From Akkermansiaceae bacterium UBA1506 (GTDB lineage: Bacteria; Verrucomicrobiota; Verrucomicrobiia; Verrucomicrobiales; DEV007), in the NCBI GenBank assembly GCA_002323995.1, contig DCQY01000134.1, positions 36,338 through 100,337 on the forward strand: DNA of 64,000 nt. Direction: 5' to 3'. The notes below the pieces were generated by a model. That model did not search any database. It was not told the DNA's origin and saw only the letters and a program-made list of their open reading frames with translations. Position numbers and translations under genes: made by a program. Below, piece by piece: positions 36,314 to 46,922 of this stretch (position 1 is the first letter of the stretch; the number at the start of each line of letters is the position of its first letter).

Positions 36314-37920
36314 TGAGTCGGAATTGTTCCATCGTGCTGAACGCGCATGTACCTTGGGTTCGTCACCCTGAGGTACCCCATTGCCTCGAGGAGGATTGGC
36401 TGCACAGCGCAGTGCTCGAAACTCATCTTCCACTGCTCGAGATGCTGTTTCGTCTTCGCGAAGAAGGCGTGCCTTACAAGCTGACACTTAACCTGTCGCC
36501 AACCTTTCTCGCCATGCTTCAGGATCGCTCCCTGAAGCGCCGGACTATCGCTTACCTCGATCGCACCCTTCGCCTCTGTCGGGATGAAGTGGAGCGCGGT
36601 GATGTCACAGGCTTCGGGAGCCTGGCGGAAACCTATGAGGATCGTTTTTACAAACTTCGGTCCCTATTCATTGACGACTGGCACGGAGATCTTGTCCACG
36701 CCTACACCAACCTGCGCGACAGCGGACACCTCGAACTGACTGCAAGCGCAGCAACCCATGGATTGCTACCACTCCTGATGAGGGTTCCTGAATCCGTCCA
36801 GGCGCAAGTTCGCGCTGGGATACGTCAATATGTGCAGTGCTTTGGCAGGATGCCGCAGGGATTCTGGCTCCCGGAATGCGCCCATGTTCCGGCTCTCAGC
36901 GCCATGCTTAAAAATGAGGGCATTGACTGGACCTTGGTTGAAGAGCATGGCATGACCGATTCCCATCAGAGCGACGAAGCGTTTCCCTTCATTCCCGGCG
37001 TGACTCGTGAAGGCTTGATTATCTTCGGCCGAGATCAGAACAGCAGCAGCGAAATTTGGAGCGCCGATGAAGGCTATCCCGGCGACGGTCGTTATCGCGA
37101 CTTTATGCGTGACGTCGGCCTCGATGCTCCCATTGAATACCTACGAGAGTATCTCGATGACTCCGAACAACGCCAGTTTACCGGCTTGAAGTATTTCCGC
37201 ACGTCCCGGGACAACGACGAAAGCGAACCTTACGACGAGGAACTCGCCAACAAGGCACTGGAGGAACACTCGATGCATTTTGTTTCTAGCCGTGGAGCGC
37301 AACTCGCTGCGCTTGAAGCAAACGGCTTGGCGAATCCCATGATTGTTTGTGCTTTTGACGCTGATCTTTTTGGTCACTGGTGGTATGAAGGCACGAGCTT
37401 CCTTGAGCGTATTTTTCGCAAGGCAGCGGAACGCGGGGATTTTATTTTCACCAACCCAAGCTCATACCTGACTGATAGTCACGAGCAAACATTCCCGACA
37501 GTGACACCAGTCTCGTCCTCATGGGGGGAAGGCGGTTACTTCGAAACCTGGACAAGCGAAAGTAACAACTGGGTTCACAGTGAAATTCAGAAGCGAGCCG
37601 AGCAATTGGCTCGTTTTGTTTATCTCTTCCGGGAAAACCGTGACGACTTCACAGCAGAGGCTATTATCCACCGTCAGCGATGCATTCAACTACTGACGAA
37701 AGAGTTACTCCTCGCCCAGTCCAGCGACTGGGCTTTCCTGATGAACAATGAACCATCTCGCGAGTATGCTGAGAAGCGTACCCGTGATCACTTCGCTAAT
37801 TTTGACCGTATCTGGGTTCTTACCACCAAATCAAGTGACGACGGTGAGTTTGATGAGATAGATCCATTAAATCCGATCTATTCAGACTTGCCATGGAACT
37901 TGTTCGAGCCCTGCGGGTAA
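36313..37920 (+). CDS. GH57 1,4-alpha-glucan branching enzyme
   Basis: 535 residues of the GH57/DUF1957 branching-enzyme type: LNAHVPWVRHPE at the start, GFWLPECAHVP with the candidate catalytic nucleophile Glu188, and CAFDADLFGHWWYEG with the acid/base Asp near 349-351. The length and C-terminal helical region match thermophile and cyanobacterial GH57 branching enzymes. It transfers alpha-glucan chains to form alpha-1,6 branches. The genome also encodes a GH13 GlgB in this same window, so two unrelated branching enzymes coexist. It is coupled to the GYF-RDD gene upstream. Confidence 0.92.
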   Translation: MSRNCSIVLNAHVPWVRHPEVPHCLEEDWLHSAVLETHLPLLEMLFRLREEGVPYKLTLNLSPTFLAMLQDRSLKRRTIAYLDRTLRLCRDEVERGDVTGFGSLAETYEDRFYKLRSLFIDDWHGDLVHAYTNLRDSGHLELTASAATHGLLPLLMRVPESVQAQVRAGIRQYVQCFGRMPQGFWLPECAHVPALSAMLKNEGIDWTLVEEHGMTDSHQSDEAFPFIPGVTREGLIIFGRDQNSSSEIWSADEGYPGDGRYRDFMRDVGLDAPIEYLREYLDDSEQRQFTGLKYFRTSRDNDESEPYDEELANKALEEHSMHFVSSRGAQLAALEANGLANPMIVCAFDADLFGHWWYEGTSFLERIFRKAAERGDFIFTNPSSYLTDSHEQTFPTVTPVSSSWGEGGYFETWTSESNNWVHSEIQKRAEQLARFVYLFRENRDDFTAEAIIHRQRCIQLLTKELLLAQSSDWAFLMNNEPSREYAEKRTRDHFANFDRIWVLTTKSSDDGEFDEIDPLNPIYSDLPWNLFEPCG

Positions 37921-37933
37921 GATTATTTCGAAC

Positions 37934-38488
37934 ATGTCCGAAAACTACGTCTATTTCGATCTCGAAACCCAGCGGTCCGCCAACGATGTCGGCGGCTGGG
38001 ATCGCAAAGCCGACATGAAGATGTCAGTTGGCGTAACGTACAGCTCAGCGAACGGCTCCTACATGATATATGATGAGAGTAATGTGCAGGGCCTTATCGA
38101 TGAACTCGTCTCAGCCGACGTCGTTGTTGGCTTCAACCACATCTGGTTCGATTACGAAGTGCTGATGGGATACACCATTCTCGACCTCAAAGAACAGACC
38201 ACGAATCTTGATCTCATGCTCGAACTGGAAAAGGTTCTAGAACATAAGCCCAAGCTTGATGCCGTCGCCGCCGAAACTTTAGGAGAAGGGAAAACAGCTG
38301 TGGGCACTGACGCAATCAAGTGGTGGCAGGAGGGGCGTATCATGGACATTGCGGAGTATTGCTGCTTCGACGTCAAAGTCACCAAACTGGTTCACGAATA
38401 TGGCGCCCAACACGGGATCGTGAAATACAAGAACCGCTTTAATCAGTCCCTCGAAGTACCCGTGGACTGGAAAATGCCTGCACGCTGA
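37934..38488 (+). CDS. DEDDy-type RNase H-fold exonuclease domain protein
   Basis: 184 residues. It begins YVYFDLET (DxE at 9/11), continues GFNHIWFDYEVL (D73) and ends EYCCFDVKVT (Y142...D146), the order of the DEDDy 3'-5' exonuclease/RNase H-like (YprB-type) fold. Such domains are often fused to, or encoded near, DEAD/DEAH helicases; the Lhr-like gene lies 4.6 kb away. It is in line with the GH57 gene (13-nt gap) and 97 nt before uvrA. Substrate unknown. Confidence 0.8.
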   Translation: MSENYVYFDLETQRSANDVGGWDRKADMKMSVGVTYSSANGSYMIYDESNVQGLIDELVSADVVVGFNHIWFDYEVLMGYTILDLKEQTTNLDLMLELEKVLEHKPKLDAVAAETLGEGKTAVGTDAIKWWQEGRIMDIAEYCCFDVKVTKLVHEYGAQHGIVKYKNRFNQSLEVPVDWKMPAR

Positions 38489-38585
38489 GATCGCCGCGAC
38501 GGTCCTGTGCAGAAAAGAAACGGGGAAGCGTCAATATTCCTGACTGCTCCATCGCGTTTCATGCGTAACCTCTGGTTCCCGAGGA

Positions 38586-41500
38586 ATGCCCAAAACTCCT
38601 TCCAAATCAACTCAAAGCATTGAAGTTCGCGGTGCCCGCCAAAATAACCTTCGAGGCATCGATCTTGATATCCCAATCGGCATGCTCACCGTCATGACCG
38701 GGCCTAGTGGATCGGGCAAATCAAGTCTCGCCTTTCAGACGCTTTATGCTGAAGGCCAGCGCCGCTACGTTGAAACCTTCTCGCCCTACACCCGGCAGTT
38801 CTTTGATCGTATGGACAAGCCACAGGTCGATGCGATTCACGGCATCCCGCCTGCAATCGCAATTGAACAGCAGAATGCCGTAAAAACGACGCGTTCCACC
38901 GTTGGTACTATCACCGAAATTAACGACTACCTGAAGCTTCTCTTTCCCCGTCTCTGCCGCGGCTACGACCCGGTTAGCGGAGAGGTAATTGAGCCAGATA
39001 CTCCAGAATCGATTCACCGCAAAGCGGTTGAGCGTTTCAGCAGAGAAACCACCCTTCTTGTTCTTTTTAGCGTCCCTGTTCCCGCCGACACTCCTATCGC
39101 TGAATTTTTTGAATTCCTCCAACAGCAGGGCTACGCCCGCGTCTGGATTTATGAAAACGCCTACCGCGTCGATTCCCCGGATACCTACGAGAGGAAGAGC
39201 TTACCCGGAAAAGTCGACGTAATCCAGGATCGCATCGCACCAGCGAAACGTTCTCGATTTCTCGAAGCTATTGAGCGTGCTCTCGACTTCGGTAAGGGAA
39301 CAGTATCCCTTGTCGAACCCAGTTCTGGAAATCGAGCTGCTTTCTCGCAAGGTTGGACTTCTCCTGAAACTGGGACAATACTGAAGCCTCCCCTTCCGGG
39401 ACTATTCTCTTTCAATCATCCCATGGGGGCATGCCCTGAGTGCCGCGGTTTTGGGCGCGTAATTGGGATCGATATCGACAAGGCTCTTCCTGACAAATCA
39501 TTATCCATCGCCGAGGGACTGGTGCGTGCTTTTCAAGGTGAAGCCTACTACGAATGCGAAGAAGATCTTGAACGCTGTGCTAGAGCTCGCGGGCTGAGCA
39601 TTGTGACGCCCTTTGAAGATCTATCTGAAGAGGACCAGCAATGGATCATCGAAGGCGAGGGAGGAAACCCAGAAGATGCCTACCAGATGGGCACATGGTA
39701 CGGCGTTCGTGGCTTTTTTGAGTGGCTGGAGTCGCGCGCTTATCGTATGCATGTTAGGGTTTTCTTAAGCCGATACCGCAGCTACACCGTCTGCAATTCG
39801 TGCAAGGGAACTCGCCTTAAACCTGAAGCTCTCAATTTCAAGATCAACAAAAAAACTCTGCCTGATCTCTGGCGGCTTTCGATCGATGATCTCGCTGAAT
39901 TTTTTACTACAATCAAAGTGCGCCCGAACGACCGCACCACGACAATGCTCTACGAGGAAATTAGCAACCGTCTCGGTTACTTGCGCGAGGTGGGACTCGG
40001 CTACCTCAATCTTGATCGATCTACCCGCACGCTTTCTGGTGGCGAAACAGAGCGAGTCAATCTAACGACCTGCCTCGGAGCTAGCCTAACCAACACCCTA
40101 TTCGTCCTCGACGAGCCCACTGTTGGTCTTCATCCTCGCGACGTCGGTAAGCTAATCGGCGTGATGCAGCGCCTCCGTGATCTTGGAAATACGCTGGTTG
40201 TGGTGGAGCATGAGGAAGCTGTTATTCGTGCAGCAGACCACCTTGTTGACATTGGTCCCGGTCGTGGTGAGGAAGGCGGGAAGCTCGTTTATGCAGGCCC
40301 CGGAGCCCACACTGCCGCTCAAGCTAAACCCCTAGCCAAAGCGCATCAAGAGTCGCTCACCCTTCGATACCTTGGCGGCGAGCAGGAAATCCCTTTACCG
40401 ACAAAGCGCCGAAAAGCTAAGCATCAACTCACCATTAAGAGAGCCACCCAGCACAATCTGAAGAAGTTGGATGCTGATATTCCCCTCGGAGTATTCTGCT
40501 GTGTCACGGGAGTTTCAGGCTCAGGGAAATCGACTCTGATTCACTCAGTTCTCTACGGCAATCTCCTAAAGGAACTCGGCCTTTCCAGTGCGGCTGCGGA
40601 AGTAGGTTTCTGCAAGGGAATCACGGGCGCCAGTCGCATTCGCGAGGTTGTCATGGTTGATCAAGCTCCTCTTGCCAAGACGCCGCGGTCTACACCCGCG
40701 GTCTACACCGGCATCTTTGAGCCGATTCGGAAGCTGTTTACCGAAACGCCTGACGGCAAATCCCGTGCCCTCACGCCAGGTTACTTCTCATTCAACAGTG
40801 GAGCCGGACGTTGTTCCCGTTGCATGGGAAACGGATATGAAAAGGTTGAGATGCAATTTCTTAGCGACCTCTATGTGACCTGCCCAGAGTGCGAAGGGAA
40901 ACGTTATACGCCCGAAGCGCTTGAAATCGAACTTGAAGGGAAAAATATTCATCAGGTGCTCAGTATGACGGTGACCGAGGCGATCAAGTTTTTCTCAACG
41001 ATCGACAATCGCAAAGCACAGACTGTGGTAGGAGGACTGAAGCTACTCTCTGAGGTCGGCCTCAGTTACCTTCGCCTTGGTCAACCACTTAACACGCTCA
41101 GTGGCGGCGAAAGCCAGCGCCTAAAACTCATTGGTCACCTACTCGCTAAGCCAAAACGATCAAAAAAGGACGGCAAGACCACCCTGCTGATTTTTGATGA
41201 GCCCACCACCGGGCTTCATTTTGACGATACCAGAATGCTACTCAAGGTCTTCGAACGGCTCGTCGAAGCAGGCGATTCGGTGGTAGTAATCGAACACAAC
41301 CTCGATGTTATCAAATGCGCTGATCATATCATTGACCTCGGACCGGAAGCTGGGGTCAATGGCGGTGAAATCGTGGTGGCAGGATCACCGGAAGAAGTCA
41401 TGACCGATGCTAGATCTCACACCGGACACTACCTCGCTCAGCATCTCACCCCTCGAAGGTCTGTCGCGCGTGACCAGTTAAAGGTCGCCGACTCCACCAA

Positions 41501-44222
41501 TCCAGTCCTCTACGAGGCCAACCGGGTGAAAAATGCAATCCAGCTACATGGTGCACGGGAGAACAACCTCAAGGCAATCGATGTGACGATCCCACGCGAA
41601 GAATTCGTCGTAGTTACGGGCCTAAGCGGATCCGGAAAATCAACTCTTGCCTTCGATATTCTCTTTGCCGAAGGGCAGCGCCGCTTTCTTGACAGCATGT
41701 CAACTTACGCCCGCCAATTCGTCGAGCAGATGGAACGTCCCGATATCGATATTGTTTCCGGGCTCCCTCCCACCGTCGCAATCGAGCAACGCATCTCCCG
41801 TGGAGGCGGAAAATCTACGGTTGCCACTGTGACTGAAGTTTGGCATTTCCTGCGCCTTCTTTATGCCAAGGTGGGAACACAATTTTCCCCGGACTCCGAC
41901 AAAAGAGTCGAGAAGCAAAGCGTCACTTCCATCGTCACCCGAATTCGCAAGGCTTCAAAAAATGGTAACCGCCCTGTCAAAGTAATGGCTCCGCTTATCA
42001 AGGCGCGAAAGGGTTACCACACCGAAGTGGCCGAGTTGGCCGGGCGGCAGGGCTTCGATACTCTGCTGGTCGACGGCCAGTTTGTAGAGGTAAAATCCTT
42101 CAAACGCCTCGAACGATTCAAGGAACACTCCATTGACGTCATTATAGGGGAGGTGACTCCGAAAACCACTCCAGAAACTGTTCTTGAATTGGTGGAAACA
42201 GCACTCCGACTGGGCAAACGGACACTCCGCTTTCTAGATCCCGAAAATCGGATTCAGGTTGCCAACACTGAAATGAGCGATCCCGACACGGGTCGCTCCT
42301 TTGAAGAACTCGATCCCCGCCTCTTCTCCTACAATTCCCCCCATGGCTGGTGCCCTCTATGCCGTGGCTATGGCACCATAGAGAAGCGCAGTGTCCGTTC
42401 CGATGAACGTGATGCTGAATCACAGCTCGATGCTGAACTCCGTGAAGAACACCGTCGGTCCCGCGCAAAAGACGACAGTGAAACAGAAATTTGCCCGGAA
42501 TGTAATGGAGCTCGACTCAATGAGGTTGCTCGATTTGTGCGTCTCGTGCAGGGAGATGAGAAAATCGCGATCCATGAACTTGCCGGTCTCTCAGTGAGCG
42601 AGGCCAAAAAGAAAATAAGTCATCTTAAATTCGAAGGTGAGAAAGCACTCATCACACGCGACATTCTGCCTGAAATCGTCCAGCGACTTCACTTCATGGA
42701 AGAAGTAGGCCTTGGATATCTTCAGCTGGATCGGTCCGCTACTACTCTCAGCGGAGGCGAAAGCCAGCGTATCCGCTTGGCAGCTCAACTAGGTTCCAAT
42801 TTAAGAGGCGTTCTCTATGTTCTCGATGAACCCACAATCGGACTTCATCCCCGTGACAATGCCAACCTGCTGGACACCCTGGAAGCTCTGAAGGAAAAAG
42901 GTAACTCCCTTGTCGTAGTAGAACACGATGAGGAAACTATCCGTCGATCTGACCATCTCATCGATCTCGGCCCCGGAGCCGGGCAATTCGGGGGGGAGGT
43001 GGTATGGCAAGGATCGCCTGAAAAGCTTTTCACCACGAAGAAAGGCAGCGGTGATTCACCCACCTTTGAGGCTTTCTCGCATCCGTTGACGCACCCGATG
43101 AGAGGAAGCCGACGCAAACTCCCTGCCAAGAATCGCAAAGCTGGCTGGATTCGAATCAGGGGTGCTTCAGCCAACAACCTAAGGAATATCGATGTTCGTA
43201 TTCCGGTGGGTCGCCTCACTGTCATAGCTGGCATTTCAGGCTCAGGTAAATCCAGCCTCATGCGAGGGGTGATCAAGCCCGCGGTTGATTCTGTTCTTAA
43301 AAGACCCAGAGGCAAGACAGTCCAGAAAACGGGGACAAAGACAAAGCCCACCCCGCAGCGCAAAACATGGAATTCCATTGAAGGAATCGATCAACTCGAA
43401 GCCGTTTATGAAGTTGATCAGTCCCCCATCGGGAAGACTTCACGATCCACCCCGGCTACCTATGTGAAAGTCTTTGACGAAATCCGCAAACTGTTCGCTC
43501 AGTTACCAGAGGCCCGTGCCCGCGGCTACACCCCTTCGCGCTTCTCTTTTAACACTGAAGGCGGACGCTGCGAAGCCTGCAAAGGCAACGGCCAGATCAA
43601 GCTTGAAATGAATTTCCTTCCCACCACCTACGTGGTTTGCGAAGAATGTCAGGGGCGGCGCTTCAATAGCTCAACTCTCGAGATCAAATACAACGGTAAA
43701 TCCATCGGTGACATCATGGATCTATCCATTGAGGAGGCGGCAAGCTTCTTTCAAGGCCACCCCAAGATCTCGCGGACGCTAAACCTGATGAATGATACTG
43801 GTCTCGGCTACCTTCGTCTCGGCCAACCCAGCCCCTCTGTTTCCGGAGGGGAAGCTCAGCGCATCAAACTCGTGTCCGAGTTAACGCGAGGCATGGGCCG
43901 TTCCGCCAACGCCCGCATTCGCCAAAATCGACAACCGAAGTCAAATCTCTATCTTATTGAGGAACCCAGCATTGGTCTCCACGCGGCTGACGTGAAACGT
44001 TTGCTCGAAGTGATGCATCGTCTTGTAGATGACGGACACACCGTGATCGTCATCGAGCATAGTCTGGAGATCATGGGGGAAGCCGATCATCTCATTGAGA
44101 TCGGACCCGAAGCCGGAGTTGATGGCGGCACCCTCGTGGCGGCAGGAACTCCGGAGGAGGTAAGCAAGGTTAACGACAGTCCGACGGCTCCATTTTTATT
44201 ACGTGAATTGAATCTCACCTGA
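38586..44222 (+). CDS. uvrA: Double-length excinuclease ABC subunit A (two fused UvrA units)
   Basis: 1878 residues, twice the usual UvrA. Four Walker A loops are present: GPSGSGKS (39-46), GVSGSGKS (about 642), GLSGSGKS (about 1012) and GISGSGKS (about 1549), with four LSGGE/VSGGE signatures (about 484, 837, 1388 and 1752). Zinc-finger CxxC pairs recur in both halves (CPECRG near 283, CNSCKG near 404, CSRCMG near 745, CPLCRG near 1257, CPECNG near 1304, CEACKG near 1663). Each half thus looks like a complete UvrA, so one chain could form the dimer needed for damage recognition. Chlamydia has a similarly long UvrA. No stop or frameshift interrupts it. Confidence 0.96.
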   Translation: MPKTPSKSTQSIEVRGARQNNLRGIDLDIPIGMLTVMTGPSGSGKSSLAFQTLYAEGQRRYVETFSPYTRQFFDRMDKPQVDAIHGIPPAIAIEQQNAVKTTRSTVGTITEINDYLKLLFPRLCRGYDPVSGEVIEPDTPESIHRKAVERFSRETTLLVLFSVPVPADTPIAEFFEFLQQQGYARVWIYENAYRVDSPDTYERKSLPGKVDVIQDRIAPAKRSRFLEAIERALDFGKGTVSLVEPSSGNRAAFSQGWTSPETGTILKPPLPGLFSFNHPMGACPECRGFGRVIGIDIDKALPDKSLSIAEGLVRAFQGEAYYECEEDLERCARARGLSIVTPFEDLSEEDQQWIIEGEGGNPEDAYQMGTWYGVRGFFEWLESRAYRMHVRVFLSRYRSYTVCNSCKGTRLKPEALNFKINKKTLPDLWRLSIDDLAEFFTTIKVRPNDRTTTMLYEEISNRLGYLREVGLGYLNLDRSTRTLSGGETERVNLTTCLGASLTNTLFVLDEPTVGLHPRDVGKLIGVMQRLRDLGNTLVVVEHEEAVIRAADHLVDIGPGRGEEGGKLVYAGPGAHTAAQAKPLAKAHQESLTLRYLGGEQEIPLPTKRRKAKHQLTIKRATQHNLKKLDADIPLGVFCCVTGVSGSGKSTLIHSVLYGNLLKELGLSSAAAEVGFCKGITGASRIREVVMVDQAPLAKTPRSTPAVYTGIFEPIRKLFTETPDGKSRALTPGYFSFNSGAGRCSRCMGNGYEKVEMQFLSDLYVTCPECEGKRYTPEALEIELEGKNIHQVLSMTVTEAIKFFSTIDNRKAQTVVGGLKLLSEVGLSYLRLGQPLNTLSGGESQRLKLIGHLLAKPKRSKKDGKTTLLIFDEPTTGLHFDDTRMLLKVFERLVEAGDSVVVIEHNLDVIKCADHIIDLGPEAGVNGGEIVVAGSPEEVMTDARSHTGHYLAQHLTPRRSVARDQLKVADSTNPVLYEANRVKNAIQLHGARENNLKAIDVTIPREEFVVVTGLSGSGKSTLAFDILFAEGQRRFLDSMSTYARQFVEQMERPDIDIVSGLPPTVAIEQRISRGGGKSTVATVTEVWHFLRLLYAKVGTQFSPDSDKRVEKQSVTSIVTRIRKASKNGNRPVKVMAPLIKARKGYHTEVAELAGRQGFDTLLVDGQFVEVKSFKRLERFKEHSIDVIIGEVTPKTTPETVLELVETALRLGKRTLRFLDPENRIQVANTEMSDPDTGRSFEELDPRLFSYNSPHGWCPLCRGYGTIEKRSVRSDERDAESQLDAELREEHRRSRAKDDSETEICPECNGARLNEVARFVRLVQGDEKIAIHELAGLSVSEAKKKISHLKFEGEKALITRDILPEIVQRLHFMEEVGLGYLQLDRSATTLSGGESQRIRLAAQLGSNLRGVLYVLDEPTIGLHPRDNANLLDTLEALKEKGNSLVVVEHDEETIRRSDHLIDLGPGAGQFGGEVVWQGSPEKLFTTKKGSGDSPTFEAFSHPLTHPMRGSRRKLPAKNRKAGWIRIRGASANNLRNIDVRIPVGRLTVIAGISGSGKSSLMRGVIKPAVDSVLKRPRGKTVQKTGTKTKPTPQRKTWNSIEGIDQLEAVYEVDQSPIGKTSRSTPATYVKVFDEIRKLFAQLPEARARGYTPSRFSFNTEGGRCEACKGNGQIKLEMNFLPTTYVVCEECQGRRFNSSTLEIKYNGKSIGDIMDLSIEEAASFFQGHPKISRTLNLMNDTGLGYLRLGQPSPSVSGGEAQRIKLVSELTRGMGRSANARIRQNRQPKSNLYLIEEPSIGLHAADVKRLLEVMHRLVDDGHTVIVIEHSLEIMGEADHLIEIGPEAGVDGGTLVAAGTPEEVSKVNDSPTAPFLLRELNLT

Positions 44223-44278
44223 TCAGATCCCGACCATTGCCGCTTGTTGTATAGACGACAATACGATAAAACTCTTGA

Positions 44279-44758
44279 ATGGAGTCCTACCTCTCTTCTG
44301 CCTCGGGTGATGTTTCTGCAGCTATTATCGATCAGCTCGCCAGAACTAGAGGCTGGACCATGTTCGTCAGCGTGATGCTCTGGCTTGGTGCCGGCTTTCT
44401 TTTACTCGCTGGAATTGGCCTGCTCGTCATAGGTATGATCGGGAATGCTGCCGGGGGAGAGAACTTCGACGAGATGAGTAATTCGATGGGAGGTACCATA
44501 GGCATGGTGGCCATCGGCGTCTTATATCTCGTTTTTGCCGTCCTTTACATTTTTCCAGCGTTGAAACTGAGCAAGTTTTCCTCTCGCTGCAGCGAACTAA
44601 AAAACGCTCAGACCGAAACAATGTTAGTGGCTGCACTAAACGAAATGCGTGCCTTTTGGAAATTTTTGGGCATATCGCTGATAGTCCTAATTTCGCTTTA
44701 CCCATTCGTTATCGCCGGAGCCGTTGTCGTCGGCGTCTTCAGCGCCGAAGCGATGTAG
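44279..44758 (+). CDS. Small membrane protein, DUF5362-like
   Basis: 159 residues with three or four hydrophobic segments (about 28-52, 72-95, 125-155) separated by a glycine-rich loop and a short helical region. The pattern of LxxLKLSKFSSRC between the second and third segments resembles DUF5362 proteins. There is no enzymatic motif. It lies 56 nt after uvrA. Function unknown. Confidence 0.7.
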   Translation: MESYLSSASGDVSAAIIDQLARTRGWTMFVSVMLWLGAGFLLLAGIGLLVIGMIGNAAGGENFDEMSNSMGGTIGMVAIGVLYLVFAVLYIFPALKLSKFSSRCSELKNAQTETMLVAALNEMRAFWKFLGISLIVLISLYPFVIAGAVVVGVFSAEAM

Positions 44759-44831
44759 GACATGAGACACAAGCCAGTCCCGCGTTGATACGACTCGGTC
44801 TTTCGAGATTCCTTCAAGTGGATTAAGCCGT

Positions 44832-45128
44832 CTACTCGGTCGCTTCCTCGATTTTCTTGACCGCATCATTGACCGCTTCTTTGGCCCTTTTAGAAGCGGC
44901 ATCGGCCGCTTCTCTGACCTTTTCCGTGGCTTCGTCGGCTGCTTTCCTGGCATCTTTCTTAATGTTTTCAGCAGCCTTCTTCATCGCATCGTCGGCCGCG
45001 TCTTCCACTTCCCTCATAGCTTCAGCAGCATCTTCCTTAATGCCCTCGACCGTCTTTTCACAACTCACTAGAAAAAGGCCGGTGAAAACAACCAGCAGGG
45101 CTATCAATGCTTCAATCTTTGCAGTCAT
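44832..45128 (-). CDS. Small lipoprotein with amphipathic helical repeats
   Basis: 98 residues. The signal peptide ends in the lipobox FLVSC (C23). The mature part is almost wholly an Ala/Lys/Glu-rich helix with repeated blocks such as AAEAMREVEDAADDAM, AADEATEKV and AAKRAKEA-like units, resembling LEA/apolipoprotein-type or coiled-coil envelope proteins. It lacks any enzymatic feature. It is divergent from leuC across a region with a 9-bp inverted repeat. A structural or stress role in the periplasm is inference. Confidence 0.75.
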   Translation of the reverse strand: MTAKIEALIALLVVFTGLFLVSCEKTVEGIKEDAAEAMREVEDAADDAMKKAAENIKKDARKAADEATEKVREAADAASKRAKEAVNDAVKKIEEATE

Positions 45129-45165
45129 TTTAATCGTGGTTCAGAGATGATTTGGTTTGCCCAAC

Positions 45166-45198
45166 TTCAGGCCTAAACTAGCATCGAAAAGGCCTGAA
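45166..45198. promoter_or_regulatory. 9-bp inverted repeat upstream of leuC
   Basis: TTCAGGCCT (45166-45174) and AGGCCTGAA (45190-45198) are perfect inverted copies 15 nt apart, in the divergent region between the helical lipoprotein gene and leuC. It could be an operator or a leader hairpin; there is no T-run to make it a terminator. Confidence 0.45.
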
Positions 45199-45314
45199 AA
45201 TCAATAAGTCCTAAGTGTTTTTTTACCCTTGGAAAGCCTCAAGGCAATTATATTTCTGTTATCCTCCGCGGCAACCTTGTGCTACTGTCCCGACCGATTT
45301 TACACCACAGGTAT

Positions 45315-46742
45315 ATGAGCAAAAGCCTCTTCGAAAAAGTATGGGAAGCCCACTCAGTGAAGCAGTTGTCCAACGGACAGACTCAGCTTTTGATTGGCAC
45401 CCACCTCATCCATGAGGTCACGAGTCCGCAGGCGTTTGGAATGCTTCGTGATCTTGGCCTCAAGGTGAAGTATCCCAACCGCACTTTTGCAACGGTCGAC
45501 CACATCGTTCCAACAAGGAGCCAAGTTGAACCGTTCGAAGATAACCTGGCCCAAGATATGATCAGTGCGCTGCGCCAGAACTGTAAAGAGTTTGGTGTCA
45601 CCTTTTTTGATATCGGTAGCGGTGGTCAGGGTATCGTCCACGTCGTGGGTCCCGAGCAGGGCATCACCCAGCCGGGTTCAACCATTGCCTGCGGCGATTC
45701 TCACACCGCAACTCACGGTGCTTTTGGGGCTATCGCTTTCGGTATCGGTACCACGCAGATTCGTGATGTATTGGCCACCCAGACCATGGCCATGACCAAG
45801 CTCAACGTCCGTCGGATCAATGTTGATGGTGAGCTTCCTCCCGGTGTCTACGCCAAAGATGTCGCGCTCCACATTATTAAACTACTCGGAGCAAAGGGCG
45901 GCATCGGCTATGCCTACGAATACGGAGGCAGCGTTTTCGACAATTTCTCCATGGAGGAACGCATGACCGTCTGCAACATGTCAATCGAAGGAGGCGCCCG
46001 GTGCGGCTACGTCAATCCCGACGAAAAGACTTTCGATTATCTCAAAGATCGCAACTTCTGCCCCAAAGGTGACGACTGGACTACCGCCGTGGCCGAGTGG
46101 AAAGCAATCGCCTCTGACCCTGATTGCACCTACGACGACGTCGTTGTGATCCGCGCCGAGGATATTGCTCCCTCTGTGACTTGGGGCATTTCGCCCGATC
46201 ATGGCATCTTCGTGAATGAGAGAATTCCTTCCGTTTCCGATGTGGAAGGTGAGGAGGAAAGAGCCTCGATCGAGGAAGCCCTAGAATACATGAAGTTCGA
46301 AGGTGGTGCTCCCATTGCCGGCACACCGGTAGACGTCTGTTTCATCGGTAGTTGCACGAACGGCCGTCTATCCGATTTCCGCGAAGCGGCCAAATATCTC
46401 AAAGGCCACAAGGTCGCCGACGGTGTCCAAGCCATCGCCGTCCCTGGATCCGAAATCGTAGATCACCTGTGCCGAGAAGAAGGTCTCCATGCCATCTTCG
46501 AAGAAGCAGGATTCGAGTGGCGAGGCGCTGGCTGCTCTATGTGTTTAGCCATGAACCCCGACAAACTGGTAGGTGACCAACTATGCGCGAGTTCGAGTAA
46601 CCGAAACTTTAAAGGCCGACAGGGAAGCCCAACAGGACGCACGATCCTGATGTCACCAGTCATGGTAGCAGCTGCCGCAGTTAAAGGAGCTGTAGCTGAC
46701 GCTCGCCAAGTGTTTCAGGTCAATGAGACTGTAGCCGCCTAA
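45315..46742 (+). CDS. leuC: 3-isopropylmalate dehydratase large subunit
   Basis: 475 residues from the ATG at 45315, giving the typical N-terminus [15 protein letters not shown]; a GTG 36 nt earlier adds a non-conserved leader. It isomerises 2- to 3-isopropylmalate in leucine synthesis using a 4Fe-4S cluster bound by C in GSCTNGR and the CxxC in [23 protein letters not shown] is also visible. The small subunit gene leuD, which is normally next to leuC, is not in the window; trpB follows instead. Confidence 0.96.
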   Translation: MSKSLFEKVWEAHSVKQLSNGQTQLLIGTHLIHEVTSPQAFGMLRDLGLKVKYPNRTFATVDHIVPTRSQVEPFEDNLAQDMISALRQNCKEFGVTFFDIGSGGQGIVHVVGPEQGITQPGSTIACGDSHTATHGAFGAIAFGIGTTQIRDVLATQTMAMTKLNVRRINVDGELPPGVYAKDVALHIIKLLGAKGGIGYAYEYGGSVFDNFSMEERMTVCNMSIEGGARCGYVNPDEKTFDYLKDRNFCPKGDDWTTAVAEWKAIASDPDCTYDDVVVIRAEDIAPSVTWGISPDHGIFVNERIPSVSDVEGEEERASIEEALEYMKFEGGAPIAGTPVDVCFIGSCTNGRLSDFREAAKYLKGHKVADGVQAIAVPGSEIVDHLCREEGLHAIFEEAGFEWRGAGCSMCLAMNPDKLVGDQLCASSSNRNFKGRQGSPTGRTILMSPVMVAAAAVKGAVADARQVFQVNETVAA

Positions 46743-46753
46743 ACCCAACGAAG

Positions 46754-46851
46754 AGTGCCAGAGAACTGCGGCAATCATGGACAAGCTACCGTTGCTGCCT
46801 TCCGGCCCTGGCGGAGTTTACCTGCCATGACTCCACAGCCTCTGACGGGGC
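46754..46851 (-). ncRNA. ffs: Small bacterial signal recognition particle RNA (4.5S type)
   Basis: On the minus strand, between leuC and trpB, is the universally conserved SRP helix 8: CCAGG-GCC-GGAA-GGC-AGCAA, with the GGAA tetraloop flanked by the CAGG and AGCA internal-loop sides that contact Ffh. Flanking segments pair into a long hairpin: GUCAGAG with CUCUGGC, GCUGUGG with CCGCAGU, and GUCAUGG with CCAUGAU. Length is about 97 nt; the ends are estimated from the last pairs. A TATATT box just upstream could be the -10 element. Confidence 0.9.
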
Positions 46852-46922
46852 GAATATACACAGCTCATCAAAAATGCGAGCATTGAAAACAATTCGATCA
46901 TTCGGAACGTAATCATCCAGAC

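Noticed and set aside
38586..44222. uvrA as an assembly join of two genes or a pseudogene
   Set aside because: A single uninterrupted frame with intact motifs in both halves and a known chlamydial parallel argues for a true fusion.
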